Shown here: piece by piece, positions 8,041 through 17,127 of the stretch | Layout of the letters: every line of letters begins with the position of its first letter | Numbering within the stretch: the first letter of the stretch is position 1 | Notes under the pieces: model-generated | Told to the model about the DNA's origin: nothing | The model's database searches: none | The model's input: only the letters and a program-made list of their open reading frames with translations | Assembly: GCA_016716325.1 (NCBI GenBank) | Contig: JADJWO010000001.1 | Coordinates: 1,426,001 to 1,490,000 of the forward strand | DNA: 64,000 nucleotides | Reading direction: 5' to 3' | Source: Nitrosomonadales bacterium | Lineage (GTDB): Bacteria > Pseudomonadota > Gammaproteobacteria > Burkholderiales > Gallionellaceae | Program-made: the position numbers and the translations under genes

Positions 8041-9084
8041 TTACTCCGTCGTAAAAATACTGGTGGACTTGTCCATGCTTTCCAGCGCACGGCCGGAACC
8101 GCGCACCACGCAGGTCAGCGGGTCATCGGCGATCAGCACCGGCAGCCCGGTCTCCTCCATCAGCAGGCGGTCGAGGTCGCGCAACAGCGCGCCGCCTCCG
8201 GTCAGCACCATGCCCTTGTTGGCGATGTCCGCGCCCAATTCCGGCGGCGTCTGCTCCAGTGCGGTCTTCACTGCGCTGACGATACTGTTCAACGGATCGG
8301 TCAGCGCTTCGAGTATCTCGTTGCTGGAGATGGTGAAACTGCGCGGCACGCCTTCGGCCAGATTGCGCCCCTTCACTTCCATCTCGCGCACCTCGCTGCC
8401 GGGGAAGGCGGAGCCGATGGTCTTCTTGATGTCCTCGGCGGTAGTCTCGCCGATCAGCATGCCATAGTTGCGGCGGATGTAATTGATGATCGCCTCGTCG
8501 AACTTGTCGCCGCCGACGCGCACCGAACCGGAATATACCGCGCCGCCCAGCGAGATCACGCCCACCTCGGTGGTGCCGCCGCCGATGTCCACCACCATCG
8601 AGCCGGTCGCTTCCTCCACCGGCAGACCAGCACCGATCGCCGCAGCCATCGGTTCCTCGATCAGCTCCACGCGGCGCGCACCGGCACCGACTGCCGATTC
8701 GCGGATTGCGCGGCGTTCGACCTGCGTCGAGCCGCACGGCACGCAGATCACGATGCGCGGGCTCGGGCTGAAGATGCTGGCCTTGTAGACCTTGCGGATG
8801 AACTGCTTGAGCATTTGTTCAGTCACGGTAAAGTCCGCGATCACGCCGTCCTTCATCGGGCGGATCGCGGTGATGTTGCCCGGCGTGCGACCCAACATCT
8901 GCTTCGCGGCCAAGCCCACCTGCTGGATGATTTTCTTGCCGTTCGGCCCGCCTTCCTGGCGGATCGCCACCACTGACGGCTCATCCAGCACGATCCCCTG
9001 TCCGCGCACCCAGATCAGTGTGTTCGCCGTACCAAGGTCGATTGCCAAATCGTTAGAAAAATAGCCGTTCAAAAATCCAAACAT
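8041..9084 (-). CDS. mreB: Rod shape-determining actin homologue MreB
   Basis: A 347-residue bacterial actin. Phosphate and nucleotide-binding motifs are visible: DLGTANTLIWVRG near the N-terminus, VDIGGGTTEVGV in the middle and GGGALLRDLD near the C-terminus. It forms membrane-associated filaments that direct the elongasome. The ATG at 9084 has AGGA 8 bases upstream; a longer frame starts six codons earlier without such a site. It is the first gene of the mreBCD-mrdA-rodA-rlpA unit and is divergent from gatC, with 97 bases between them. Confidence 0.97.
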   Translation of the reverse strand: MFGFLNGYFSNDLAIDLGTANTLIWVRGQGIVLDEPSVVAIRQEGGPNGKKIIQQVGLAAKQMLGRTPGNITAIRPMKDGVIADFTVTEQMLKQFIRKVYKASIFSPSPRIVICVPCGSTQVERRAIRESAVGAGARRVELIEEPMAAAIGAGLPVEEATGSMVVDIGGGTTEVGVISLGGAVYSGSVRVGGDKFDEAIINYIRRNYGMLIGETTAEDIKKTIGSAFPGSEVREMEVKGRNLAEGVPRSFTISSNEILEALTDPLNSIVSAVKTALEQTPPELGADIANKGMVLTGGGALLRDLDRLLMEETGLPVLIADDPLTCVVRGSGRALESMDKSTSIFTTE

Positions 9085-9181
9085 GTTGTGTCCTGTAATC
9101 AATAGGGAAAATGCTCAAAGGGGTGCGCTGCCAAACCCGTTCATGATACCCTATTAGTCTTATTCCAATAAAGTTTTTGCT

Positions 9182-9469
9182 ATGTCTTTAAGCACACGGG
9201 ATGTTGAAAAAATCGCCCGCCTCGCCCGTCTGTCGGTAAACGAGGCAGAAATCGAAATCGCCCGCGACCAGCTCAACGGCATTTTCGGCCTGATCGCCGA
9301 GATGCAGGCCGTGGATACCGACGGGGTCGAGCCCATGTCGCACAGCCAGGATCTGGCCCAGCGCCTGCGTGAGGACACCGTCACCGAAACCAACCAGCGC
9401 GAGGTCTTCCAGACTGTCGCCCCGCAAGTGGAGCAGGGCCTGTTCCTGGTTCCCAAAGTCATCGAGTAA
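9182..9469 (+). CDS. gatC: Asp/Glu-tRNA amidotransferase subunit C
   Basis: A 95-residue GatC, which stabilises GatA and links it to GatB in the enzyme that converts Glu-tRNA(Gln) and Asp-tRNA(Asn) to the amidated forms. The conserved segments VEKIARLARLSV at the start, the central VEPMSH, and LFLVPKVIE at the end fit the family. It heads the gatCAB operon, six bases before gatA. Confidence 0.95.
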   Translation: MSLSTRDVEKIARLARLSVNEAEIEIARDQLNGIFGLIAEMQAVDTDGVEPMSHSQDLAQRLREDTVTETNQREVFQTVAPQVEQGLFLVPKVIE

Positions 9470-9475
9470 GCCAGC

Positions 9476-10930
9476 ATGTTCGAATCCAGCCTCAAACAAC
9501 TCGGCGATGCCCTCGCTGCCCGCAAGATCTCCAGCGTCGAGCTGACCCGGCTCTACCTCGATCGCATGGCGAAGCTGAACCCACAGCTCAACGCCTACAT
9601 CACCATCGATCCAGAACGGTCGCTGGCGCAGGCCAAGGCCGCTGATGCGCGCCTCGCAGCAGGCACAGCCGATGCGCTGACCGGCATCCCCGTCGCGCAA
9701 AAGGACATCTTCTGCGCCAAGGACTGGCTGACCACCTGCGGTTCGAAGATGCTGCACAACTTCGTGTCGCCCTACGACGCGCACATCATCTCGCAATTCA
9801 ACAACGCGGGGGCGGTGAACCTCGGCAAGACCAACATGGACGAGTTCGCCATGGGTTCTTCCAACGAAACCTCGCACTACGGCCCAGTGAAGAACCCGTG
9901 GGATACCGCACGCGTACCGGGTGGTTCATCCGGCGGCACGGCGGCAGCGGTGGCAGCACGTTTGTGCGCGGCCGCCACCGGCACCGACACCGGAGGTTCC
10001 ATCCGCCAGCCTGCCGCGATGTGCGGCATCTCGGGCCTGAAGCCGACCTATGGCGTGTGCTCGCGTTACGGCATGATCGCTTTCGCCTCCAGCCTCGACC
10101 AAGCCGGCCCGATGGGCCGCAGTGCCGAAGATCTGGCGCTGATGCTGAACGTGATGGCCGGTTTCGACGAACGCGATTCCACTTCGCTGCAACGTGACAA
10201 GGAAGACTACGCACGCGATTTGAACAAACCGCTGACTGGCCTGCGTATCGGCCTGCCCAGGGAGTTCTTCTCCGAAGGCATGGGCGCGGATGTCGCCAAG
10301 GCTATCGAGGCCTCCATCGCCGAATACAAGAAACTGGGTGCGACCATCGTCGATATCTCGCTGCCGAATTCCAGACTCTCGGTGCCGGTGTACTACGTGC
10401 TGGCCCCGGCGGAAGCGTCGAGCAACCTGTCTCGCTTCGACGGCGTGCGCTACGGTTATCGCGCACCCGAGTACGGCGACCTCGCCGACATGTATGAGAA
10501 GAGCCGTGCGCAGGGGTTCGGCGCGGAAGTGAAGCGCCGCATCATGATCGGCACCTATGTACTGAGCCACGGCTACTACGATGCCTATTACATCAAGGCG
10601 CAACGCATCCGCCGCCTGATCGCGCAGGACTTCGTCGAAGCGTTCAAACAGTGCGACGTGATCATGGGGCCGACCTCGCCTTCCACTGCTTTCAAGCTGG
10701 GCGAGAAAGGCGACGATCCGGTGCAGATGTATCTGTCCGACATCTACACCATCGCCGTGAATCTGGCCGGATTGCCCGGCATGTCCATCCCCTGCGGCTT
10801 CGGCGATAACAACATGCCGGTCGGTCTGCAGATCATCGGCAATTATTTCGACGAAGCGCGCATGCTGAATGTAGCGCATCAATATCAACTGGCGACCGAC
10901 TGGCACAGCCGCGCGCCGCAGGGAATCTGA
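9476..10930 (+). CDS. gatA: Asp/Glu-tRNA amidotransferase subunit A
   Basis: A 484-residue amidase-signature enzyme that releases ammonia from glutamine for transamidation. The catalytic Lys is Lys76 (IPVAQKD); the Ser-cisSer pair lies in PGGSSGGTAAA and TDTGGSIRQPA. Length is standard. The ATG at 9476 follows gatC by six bases, and gatB begins two bases after its stop. Nothing unusual was seen. Confidence 0.97.
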   Translation: MFESSLKQLGDALAARKISSVELTRLYLDRMAKLNPQLNAYITIDPERSLAQAKAADARLAAGTADALTGIPVAQKDIFCAKDWLTTCGSKMLHNFVSPYDAHIISQFNNAGAVNLGKTNMDEFAMGSSNETSHYGPVKNPWDTARVPGGSSGGTAAAVAARLCAAATGTDTGGSIRQPAAMCGISGLKPTYGVCSRYGMIAFASSLDQAGPMGRSAEDLALMLNVMAGFDERDSTSLQRDKEDYARDLNKPLTGLRIGLPREFFSEGMGADVAKAIEASIAEYKKLGATIVDISLPNSRLSVPVYYVLAPAEASSNLSRFDGVRYGYRAPEYGDLADMYEKSRAQGFGAEVKRRIMIGTYVLSHGYYDAYYIKAQRIRRLIAQDFVEAFKQCDVIMGPTSPSTAFKLGEKGDDPVQMYLSDIYTIAVNLAGLPGMSIPCGFGDNNMPVGLQIIGNYFDEARMLNVAHQYQLATDWHSRAPQGI

Positions 10931-10932
10931 AC

Positions 10933-12438
10933 ATGAGCTGGGAAATCGTCATCGGGCTGGAAGTGCATGCGCAACTTTCGACCAACTCAAAAATCTTCTC
11001 CGGCGCTTCGACCGCGTTCGGTGCCGAGCCAAACACGCAGGCCGACGCCGTGAGCCTGGCATTGCCCGGTGTATTGCCGGTGCTGAACAGGGGCGCGGTG
11101 GAGCGCGCGATCAGATTCGGCCTCGCCACCGGCGCACATATCGCGCCGCGCTCGGTGTTTGCGCGCAAGAATTATTTCTACCCGGACCTGCCCAAGGGCT
11201 ACCAGATCAGTCAATTCGAGCTGCCCGTGGTCGGTCAGGGCCAGCTCGTGATCCAGGTCCCCGCACAAGGGAAGACCGCCGCTTACGAAAAGACCGTGCG
11301 CATCACGCGCGCCCATCTGGAAGAGGATGCGGGCAAATCCCTGCACGAGGATTTCCACGGCATGACCGGCATCGACCTCAACCGTGCCGGCACGCCGCTG
11401 CTGGAGATCGTCTCCGAACCGGACATGAGGAACGCCGCCGAAGCGGTGGCCTACGCCAAGGCGCTGCATACACTGGTACAGTGGATCGGCATCTGCGACG
11501 GCAACATGCAGGAAGGTTCGTTCCGCTGCGACGCCAACGTCTCGGTGCACAAGCCCGGCACGCCTTTCGGCACGCGGCGTGAGATCAAGAACCTCAATTC
11601 TTTCCGCTTTCTGGAGCAGGCCATCAACTACGAGGTGCAACACCAGATCGCCACGCTGGAAGACGGCGGCAGCATCCAGCAAGCCACCGTGCTGTTCGAC
11701 CCGGACAGCGGCGAGACGCGGGTGATGCGCACCAAGGAAGACGCGCACGACTACCGTTATTTCCCCGATCCCGACCTGCTGCCGCTGGCGATCAGCGAAG
11801 AGTGGAAGCAACAGGTCGCCGCGACCCTGCCCGAACTGCCGCATACCAAACAACTGCGCTATCAGGAACAAGGCCTGTCGGCCTACGATGCCAGCGTGCT
11901 GACCAGCTCGCGCGCAATGGCGGATTTCTTCGAGGCGGCGTTGGTCGCCGTTTTGCCCTCTCCTCAATCCTCTCCCGCAAGCGGGCGAGGAGGCGAACGT
12001 GAAAATCAATTTTCAACTTCTGCCAAGATGTGCGCCAACTGGATCACCGGCGAGCTCAGCGCACAACTGAACCGCGACAATCTCGACATCGCGCAATGCC
12101 CGATCAGCGCGCAACAACTGGGCGGCATCCTGAAGCGCATCGCCGACGGCACGGTGTCCAACTCCGGCGCCAAGGAAGTGTTCCGCACCATGTGGACCGA
12201 GGGTGGCGAAGCCGATGCCATCATCGAAGCCAAGGGGCTGAAACAGGTATCGGATGCGGGCGTGATCGAGAAGATCGTGGACGAGATCATAGCGGCGAAC
12301 ACCGACAAGGTCGCCGAGTATCGCTCGGGCAAGGACAAGCTGTTCGGCTTCTTCGTCGGACAGGCCATGAAGGCCAGCAAAGGACAGGCCAACCCGGCGC
12401 AACTCAACGAAGTCCTGAAGAAGAAGCTGGCGGGTTAA
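10933..12438 (+). CDS. gatB: Asp/Glu-tRNA amidotransferase subunit B, with an in-frame insertion
   Basis: A 501-residue GatB, the tRNA-binding and kinase subunit. The N-terminus (EIVIGLEVHAQL), the GIDLNRAGTPLLEIVSEPD segment and the C-terminal YqeY-like domain are normal. Between the conserved helix ending FFEAALVA and the conserved CANWITGEL there is an extra Pro/Ser/Arg/Gly-rich stretch at residues 342-363 where most homologues have only a few residues. The DNA coding for it (11956-12021) is a palindromic repeat related to the one at 56400-56447. The frame is kept open through the insertion, so the protein is probably functional with an exposed loop. Its stop codon overlaps the end of the convergent methyltransferase gene. 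Confidence 0.95.
   Translation: MSWEIVIGLEVHAQLSTNSKIFSGASTAFGAEPNTQADAVSLALPGVLPVLNRGAVERAIRFGLATGAHIAPRSVFARKNYFYPDLPKGYQISQFELPVVGQGQLVIQVPAQGKTAAYEKTVRITRAHLEEDAGKSLHEDFHGMTGIDLNRAGTPLLEIVSEPDMRNAAEAVAYAKALHTLVQWIGICDGNMQEGSFRCDANVSVHKPGTPFGTRREIKNLNSFRFLEQAINYEVQHQIATLEDGGSIQQATVLFDPDSGETRVMRTKEDAHDYRYFPDPDLLPLAISEEWKQQVAATLPELPHTKQLRYQEQGLSAYDASVLTSSRAMADFFEAALVAVLPSPQSSPASGRGGERENQFSTSAKMCANWITGELSAQLNRDNLDIAQCPISAQQLGGILKRIADGTVSNSGAKEVFRTMWTEGGEADAIIEAKGLKQVSDAGVIEKIVDEIIAANTDKVAEYRSGKDKLFGFFVGQAMKASKGQANPAQLNEVLKKKLAG
11955..12004. repeat. REP-like palindromic element inside gatB
   Basis: The element reads GCCCTCTCCTCAATCCTCTC, then CCGCAAGCGGGCGAGGAGGC, then GAACGTGAAA. CTCTCCCGC pairs with GCGGGCGAG around a short AA loop (one C:C mismatch). 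It matches the intergenic element at 56400-56447 in order and in the flanking CGTGAAA. It lies wholly in the gatB reading frame. Confidence 0.75.
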
Positions 12439-13157
12439 GCCACGTCGTAACGCATCACCCGGTAAAAGCCACCGAAGCAGTATTCGACTTGCGGCTCACC
12501 GGCCAGCAACTTGTCCTGTCTGCGCAGCGCTTCCTTCAGTTTCGCGGTCACATCCTCCTGCCAGAATCCCGGCAGGAACGGTTCCAGCGTCCCCAGTACC
12601 CAGCGCGTCAGCGGAAAACGATAGAGCAGATGCCGATGTGGCGTGCCGGCATATTCGGTGATGAGTACCGAACCGCCCGGCTTCAGTACTCGCGCGATCT
12701 CGTCATACACATGCTGCCGCGCCTCAGGTGGTAATTCATGGAACAGGAAGAACAGAATGATCTGGTCGAAGCTCTCGTCGGCATAGGCCAGCGATTCCGC
12801 ATTCATCTGCGCCAGATGGCAACGTCTGGCGATATCGCGCGTCTTGCTCCGCGCCAGGCACATTTGTCCGGTGGCGACATCGCACAGGTGTACCTCGTTG
12901 TCGGCATTGCGAAACAGGGAAGGCGTGAGTTTGCCGTACACGCAGGTGAGTTGCAGCAGACGTGCGCCGGAACGCGCTTCGACATGATGCAGTGTCCTGT
13001 TCAACAGCTTTTCATATTGACCGAACAGGATGGCATTGATGACGGACTGGTGATCGAAGAACCAGATGCTCTTGTCCCACAGGTAGGCCCACCAGTAATG
13101 CCGCGCCAGATATTCGGGTATACCGCCCTTGAGGAATCGCTGGTACAGGTGTTGCAT
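12435..13157 (-). CDS. RquA-like SAM-fold methyltransferase homologue, possible rhodoquinone biosynthesis
   Basis: A 240-residue class I SAM-methyltransferase-like protein. In place of the usual acidic-GxGxG loop it has LLQLTCVYGKLTP (residues 67-79), followed by an acidic residue at Asp93, and it also has NAILFGQYEKLL (41-52) and FFLFHELPPEAR (136-147). From memory, this CVYG motif, the NAI-x-G segment and the FFL-x-HE segment are hallmarks of RquA, which converts ubiquinone to rhodoquinone. The family match is an inference without alignment; a related uncharacterised methyltransferase is the alternative. It is the last gene of an argS-SPOR-dsbA-SDR run, six bases after the dehydrogenase, and its stop overlaps that of gatB. 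Confidence 0.6.
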   Translation of the reverse strand: MQHLYQRFLKGGIPEYLARHYWWAYLWDKSIWFFDHQSVINAILFGQYEKLLNRTLHHVEARSGARLLQLTCVYGKLTPSLFRNADNEVHLCDVATGQMCLARSKTRDIARRCHLAQMNAESLAYADESFDQIILFFLFHELPPEARQHVYDEIARVLKPGGSVLITEYAGTPHRHLLYRFPLTRWVLGTLEPFLPGFWQEDVTAKLKEALRRQDKLLAGEPQVEYCFGGFYRVMRYDVA

Positions 13158-13163
13158 CGCTCT

Positions 13164-13973
13164 CTATGCCAATCCACGCGGCTTGTGCGGCGCATGGGCG
13201 AATAGCCGGTCATACAGCCAGTTCGGCAATCGCCGCAGCAACCAGCCCACTATGCCCATCTGCCACGGCACCACGGCGAACGAGCAGCCGTGCGCGATGA
13301 CACGTGCCATGCGGCGTGCGCCATCATCCGCTTCCAGGATGAACGGCATCGGATAAGGATTGATGTCAGTCATCGGCGTCCTGATATAGCCGGGGCATAT
13401 GGTCACGACCTTCACACCGCTGCCGTGCAGTTCGACGCGTAGTGATTCGAGATAGGAGATTGCCGCAGCCTTGGAGGCCGAGTAAGCCTCGGAACCCGGC
13501 AGGCCACGAAAGCCGGCCACGCTTGCGATACCGACCAGCGTCCCGCGTTTCGCGTCGAGCAACGGACGCATGAACGGCTGAAAGGTCTTGGCCATGCCGA
13601 GCACGTTGATATCCATCACCTGCTGGAACGAGTCGAGGTCTTCGGCATATTCGGTCAGCGTGCCGCGACTCACCCCGGCGTTGGCAATGACGATATCCGG
13701 CACGCCAACCCGGGCGATAAAGTCTTCCGCGGCGGCACGGACGGACGGCGCATCGCGCACATCGAGTGTATAGGGGAAAACTTTTCCCGGGAATTCTTCA
13801 GAGAGGGATTTCAGCAGTTCGCCACGCCGGGCGATGGCGGCGACGATCGCGCCGCGTTCAAGATAGTGGCGTGCGAGGGCAAGACCGATGCCGCTCGACA
13901 CGCCACTGATGACCAGCGATTTAACAGGCAATGCCTGCACATTCAGTCCGGACCGGACATGCAAAGCCTGCAA
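13164..13973 (-). CDS. Short-chain dehydrogenase/reductase family protein
   Basis: A classical SDR with the cofactor loop SGVSSGIGLALA, the NAG motif in IANAGVS, the catalytic Ser in GIASVAG and YSASK as the Tyr-x-x-x-Lys pair. The C-terminus is hydrophobic and Arg-rich (WLLRRLPNWLYDRLF), suggesting membrane association. Substrate is unknown. The start is uncertain: the longest frame begins with TTG at 13973, and a GTG at 13940 would give a more usual N-terminal length; neither has a clear Shine-Dalgarno. It sits between dsbA and the RquA-like gene. Confidence 0.8.
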   Translation of the reverse strand: MQALHVRSGLNVQALPVKSLVISGVSSGIGLALARHYLERGAIVAAIARRGELLKSLSEEFPGKVFPYTLDVRDAPSVRAAAEDFIARVGVPDIVIANAGVSRGTLTEYAEDLDSFQQVMDINVLGMAKTFQPFMRPLLDAKRGTLVGIASVAGFRGLPGSEAYSASKAAAISYLESLRVELHGSGVKVVTICPGYIRTPMTDINPYPMPFILEADDGARRMARVIAHGCSFAVVPWQMGIVGWLLRRLPNWLYDRLFAHAPHKPRGLA

Positions 13974-13979
13974 CCCGGA

Positions 13980-14606
13980 TCAATGTTTGCCAGTGCGACG
14001 CTCCTTGCGTGCCATGGCAATGACCTCGTCCAGCACGCGGATGGTCTCGTCCGGCTGAAGACCGGTAATCACGTATTTGCCGGCCACCACCAGCGTCGGC
14101 GTACCGCTTATCCTGTAGCTGCGGATCATCTGTTTGGCACGCGCCACCTTGCCCTGCACGGCAAACGAATTGTAGGCCGCTGAAAACTTTGCGCGATCCA
14201 CGCCGCGCGGCGCTACAAAATCAAGCACCTTGCCCTCGTCGCTCAGGTCCACGTTATTCACGTTCCATGCCTTGAACAGCGCATCGTGCAACGGGTGAAC
14301 CTGCCCCAATGCCTCCAGCGCGTAATAGGTACGCGCCATCGGCTCCCACGAATCGCGGAATATGGTCGGCACATAGGCCAGACCGACATCCTTGGGCATC
14401 TTCTTTTCCCATGCGCTCAGCGGCCCGTGCAGGTGATAGCAGTGCGAGCATCCGTAAAAGAAGAACTCCAGCACTTCAATATTCTTGGTGCTGGTCGGCT
14501 GCGCCGGATCCAGCAGTTTGTAATCCTTGCCCAATTCAGCCGCAACTGCCGTACCGCCCAACATCATCAACGCAACCGCAACAATCAGATTCTTCAGCAG
14601 CTTCAT
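13980..14606 (-). CDS. dsbA: Periplasmic thiol:disulfide interchange protein DsbA
   Basis: A 208-residue DsbA-family oxidoreductase with a signal peptide (cleavage probably after AVAA, about residue 23), the active site CSHC at Cys53-Cys56 (FFYGCSHCYHLHG) and the cis-Pro loop SGTPTLVV. It introduces disulfides into exported proteins. The CSHC dipeptide differs from the CPHC of Escherichia coli. The ATG at 14606 is chosen because AAGGAGA lies just upstream and because it gives a proper signal peptide; the reading frame is open 13 codons further up. Confidence 0.93.
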   Translation of the reverse strand: MKLLKNLIVAVALMMLGGTAVAAELGKDYKLLDPAQPTSTKNIEVLEFFFYGCSHCYHLHGPLSAWEKKMPKDVGLAYVPTIFRDSWEPMARTYYALEALGQVHPLHDALFKAWNVNNVDLSDEGKVLDFVAPRGVDRAKFSAAYNSFAVQGKVARAKQMIRSYRISGTPTLVVAGKYVITGLQPDETIRVLDEVIAMARKERRTGKH

Positions 14607-14641
14607 CTTGTTTTTCTCCTTCGGGATAAGAAACCGGGCGA

Positions 14642-15220
14642 TCATTGCCCGTGCATTGGAGTGGTTTCAATGCCATTTTGTTTCATCGTGGCGCGGGCAT
14701 TGTTCATTTCGCTCGCCCCCCTGAACGGGCCGACGCGTACCCGGTGCCATATGCCCTTGCCAGGAATCGAGGCTGTTTGCACATTGACCTCCATGCCCAT
14801 CAGGGTCAATCTGGCCCTCAAGTTCTCGGCTTCATCGGCGCTCGTGAACGAGCCTGCCTGCAGGTAATAGGCCTCCTTCGCAGCTGGTGCCTTAGGCGCG
14901 ACAGGATTGACGGTCACCACTACATTTGCGTCCGGCTTGTCGGTCAGCACTTTGTAAAACTCGAAGCGCGGCTTGGTATCGGACACTCCGGAAGAAGCTG
15001 CCACACCCGACGTGCCGGATGCCGGCGATGTACTTGCATCGGCCGTGGGCGGTGGCGCCACCTGCGCTCTCTGCACGAACGGACTGGGCGATTTCATGAT
15101 GTACCATGCCACACCGGCCGCCATGCCGGCACCGATCACCATGCCGATCAGGATGCCGGTCAAAAGCGAACTGCCCCCTTTGCGCGGTGCGGTGGATTTG
15201 TTGCCTGCGATTCTGCCCAT
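14642..15220 (-). CDS. SPOR-domain inner-membrane protein, FtsN-like
   Basis: A 192-residue protein with a short basic cytoplasmic tail, one membrane segment (about residues 20-40, GILIGMVIGAGMAAGVAWYI), a Pro/Ser/Thr-rich linker and a C-terminal SPOR domain (about 118-190, YYLQAGSFTSADEAENLRAR). This is the layout of FtsN-like division proteins. SPOR proteins downstream of argS are common in proteobacteria. The ATG at 15220 is used because it places the tail directly before the membrane segment. Confidence 0.85.
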   Translation of the reverse strand: MGRIAGNKSTAPRKGGSSLLTGILIGMVIGAGMAAGVAWYIMKSPSPFVQRAQVAPPPTADASTSPASGTSGVAASSGVSDTKPRFEFYKVLTDKPDANVVVTVNPVAPKAPAAKEAYYLQAGSFTSADEAENLRARLTLMGMEVNVQTASIPGKGIWHRVRVGPFRGASEMNNARATMKQNGIETTPMHGQ

Positions 15221-15239
15221 CTTTGTCCGTTTCCTTTCC

Positions 15240-16916
15240 TTACATCTTCTCTGGTGCGCCCACCCCGAGCAGGGCCAGGCCATTTTTCAGCACTTGCGCC
15301 AATGCGAGAATCAACGCCAGGCGCGCCAGCTTGAGCTTCTCGTCCTCGACCAGAAAGCGCGAGGCATTATAGTAGCTGTGAAAATCGGCCGCCAATTCTT
15401 TGAGATAGAAGGCGATCAGGTGTGGCGCCAGATCTTCGGCGGCTTGTTCGATCACTTGGGGAAAATCAATCATACGCTGCAACAACGTCTTCTCGTACTC
15501 GCTATCCAGTGGCAAGAAATCCGCCCCCAACAGGCTCTGGCGGTCGCCGCCCCACTGTGCCAGTACCGTGCTGATGCGCGCATGCGCATACTGGATGTAA
15601 TACACCGGGTTGTCGTTGCTCTGCGACTTGGCCAGATCGATGTCGAACACCAGCTGCGAATCAGGCGAGCGCGCCGCAAGGAAATAGCGCGTCGCATCAC
15701 AACCCACTTCGTCGATCAGGTCGCGCAGGGTGACATAGCTGCCCGCACGCTTGGAGATCTTCACCTCTTCACCGTTCTTCAGCACCGTCACCATCTGGTG
15801 CAGCACATAGTCGGGCCATCCCTTGGGGATGCCTTCGTTGAGTGCCTGCAGACCGGCGCGCACGCGTGTGATGGTGGAATGGTGGTCGGATCCCTGCTCG
15901 TTGATCACGCGCACAAAGCCGCGTTTCCATTTGTCCAGATGGTAGGCCACATCCGGCACGAAGTAGGTGTAGCCGCCATCGCTCTTGCGCATCACGCGGT
16001 CCTTGTCGTCACCGAAATCGGTGGTGCGCAACCACAGCGCATCGTCCTGTTCGTAGGTGTGGCCGCTGGCGATCAGTTTCTGCACCGTGGCCTCCACCTT
16101 GCCTTCGGTATACAGCGCGGATTCCAGCGAGAACACATCGAACTCCACCTGGAAGGCACGCAAGTCCAGATCCTGCTCGCGGCGCAGGTAGGCCACCGCA
16201 AAGTGGCGGATCGCCTCGGCGTCATCCGCCTCGCCCTTGCCGGCGATGCGCTGGTCGTCCGCCTCGACGGACTCCTTGGCCATGTAGGCGCTGGCCACCT
16301 CCACGATGTAGTCGCCACGGTAGCCATCCTCCGGCCATTCCGGGCTGTCCGGCGTGATGCCCTTGCAGCGCAGTTGCACCGAGCGCGTCAGATTATCGAT
16401 CTGCTGCCCCGCGTCGTTGTAGTAGAACTCGCGCGTCACGTTCCAGCCCGCCGCATGCAGCACGCGACACAGACAATCGCCCACCGCCGCGCCGCGCCCG
16501 TGACCGACGTGCAGCGGCCCGGTCGGATTGGCCGAGACGAATTCGACCTGCACCTTGCGCCCCTGCCCGGCATGCACATGGCCGTAACCTGCACCCGCCT
16601 GCAATACGCCCTGTATCACGCGTTGCTTGGCCGTGGCAGCAATAAATACATTGATGAACCCCGCCCCCGCGATCTCCACCTTTTCGATGAAGTCGGTTTT
16701 CGGCAATGCTGCGACCAGTGCATTCGCGATATCGCGCGGCGACTTGCGCAATGGCTTGGCCAGTTGCATCGCCAGATTGCAGGCGTAATCGCCATGCGTC
16801 GCCAACTTGGGGCGTTCGATGAGTACAGTTGTATCACCCTGCTCCGGCACGACCTCGCGCAACGCCTGCGCGAACAGGTCTGCCAGATGGGATTTGAAAT
16901 TCAGGACTACTGACAT
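15240..16916 (-). CDS. argS: Arginyl-tRNA synthetase
   Basis: A 558-residue class I synthetase. It has the N-terminal Add-1 domain, the HIGH-type motif in ANPTGPLHVGHGRGA, the KMSKS-equivalent region EEVKISKRAGSYV and the C-terminal anticodon-binding DALR domain. The ATG at 16914-16916 has GAAGG about 10 bases upstream; the frame is open five codons before it, but the MSVVLNF start is the usual one. An extended -10 element lies about 30 bases upstream. Confidence 0.97.
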   Translation of the reverse strand: MSVVLNFKSHLADLFAQALREVVPEQGDTTVLIERPKLATHGDYACNLAMQLAKPLRKSPRDIANALVAALPKTDFIEKVEIAGAGFINVFIAATAKQRVIQGVLQAGAGYGHVHAGQGRKVQVEFVSANPTGPLHVGHGRGAAVGDCLCRVLHAAGWNVTREFYYNDAGQQIDNLTRSVQLRCKGITPDSPEWPEDGYRGDYIVEVASAYMAKESVEADDQRIAGKGEADDAEAIRHFAVAYLRREQDLDLRAFQVEFDVFSLESALYTEGKVEATVQKLIASGHTYEQDDALWLRTTDFGDDKDRVMRKSDGGYTYFVPDVAYHLDKWKRGFVRVINEQGSDHHSTITRVRAGLQALNEGIPKGWPDYVLHQMVTVLKNGEEVKISKRAGSYVTLRDLIDEVGCDATRYFLAARSPDSQLVFDIDLAKSQSNDNPVYYIQYAHARISTVLAQWGGDRQSLLGADFLPLDSEYEKTLLQRMIDFPQVIEQAAEDLAPHLIAFYLKELAADFHSYYNASRFLVEDEKLKLARLALILALAQVLKNGLALLGVGAPEKM

Positions 16917-16942
16917 TACGGGCACCTTCAAAAGAGGCGCGG

Positions 16943-16951
16943 ATTATAGCA
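16943..16951 (-). promoter_or_regulatory. Extended -10 promoter element of argS
   Basis: Read on the minus strand the sequence is TGCTATAAT: a perfect -10 hexamer (16943-16948) with the TGn extension. No good -35 is found 17 bases upstream, which fits an extended -10 promoter. It would give a leader of about 20 bases before the argS ATG. The rest of the 16917-17127 gap, the longest gene-free stretch in the window, shows no gene or RNA I can support. Confidence 0.5.
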
Positions 16952-17127
16952 TTCAGGGCGGGCGACTCCCATGACCGTTCCTCCCGGAAGGCGCGGCATG
17001 TCCATCCATGTATCTCGGTTCGTTAAACAAAGGGATCAACCGCGGTCCTTCGTTCACTTTGGAAGCGCGCCCCTGCCGGCGACGGGCCGGATCGCTCCGC
17101 CCCATCCTGCCGGCAAAGACCGTCGCG

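Noticed and set aside
14973..16913. A 646-codon open frame antisense to argS
   Set aside because: It is the mirror of a GC-rich real gene, with His/Arg/Gln-rich composition and no recognisable domain; several similar long antisense frames occur (for example 2896-4608, 19606-20754, 26898-28376).
16917..17127. tRNA or other RNA in the longest gene-free stretch
   Set aside because: No cloverleaf, conserved T-loop or long stem was found; only the argS promoter is supported.
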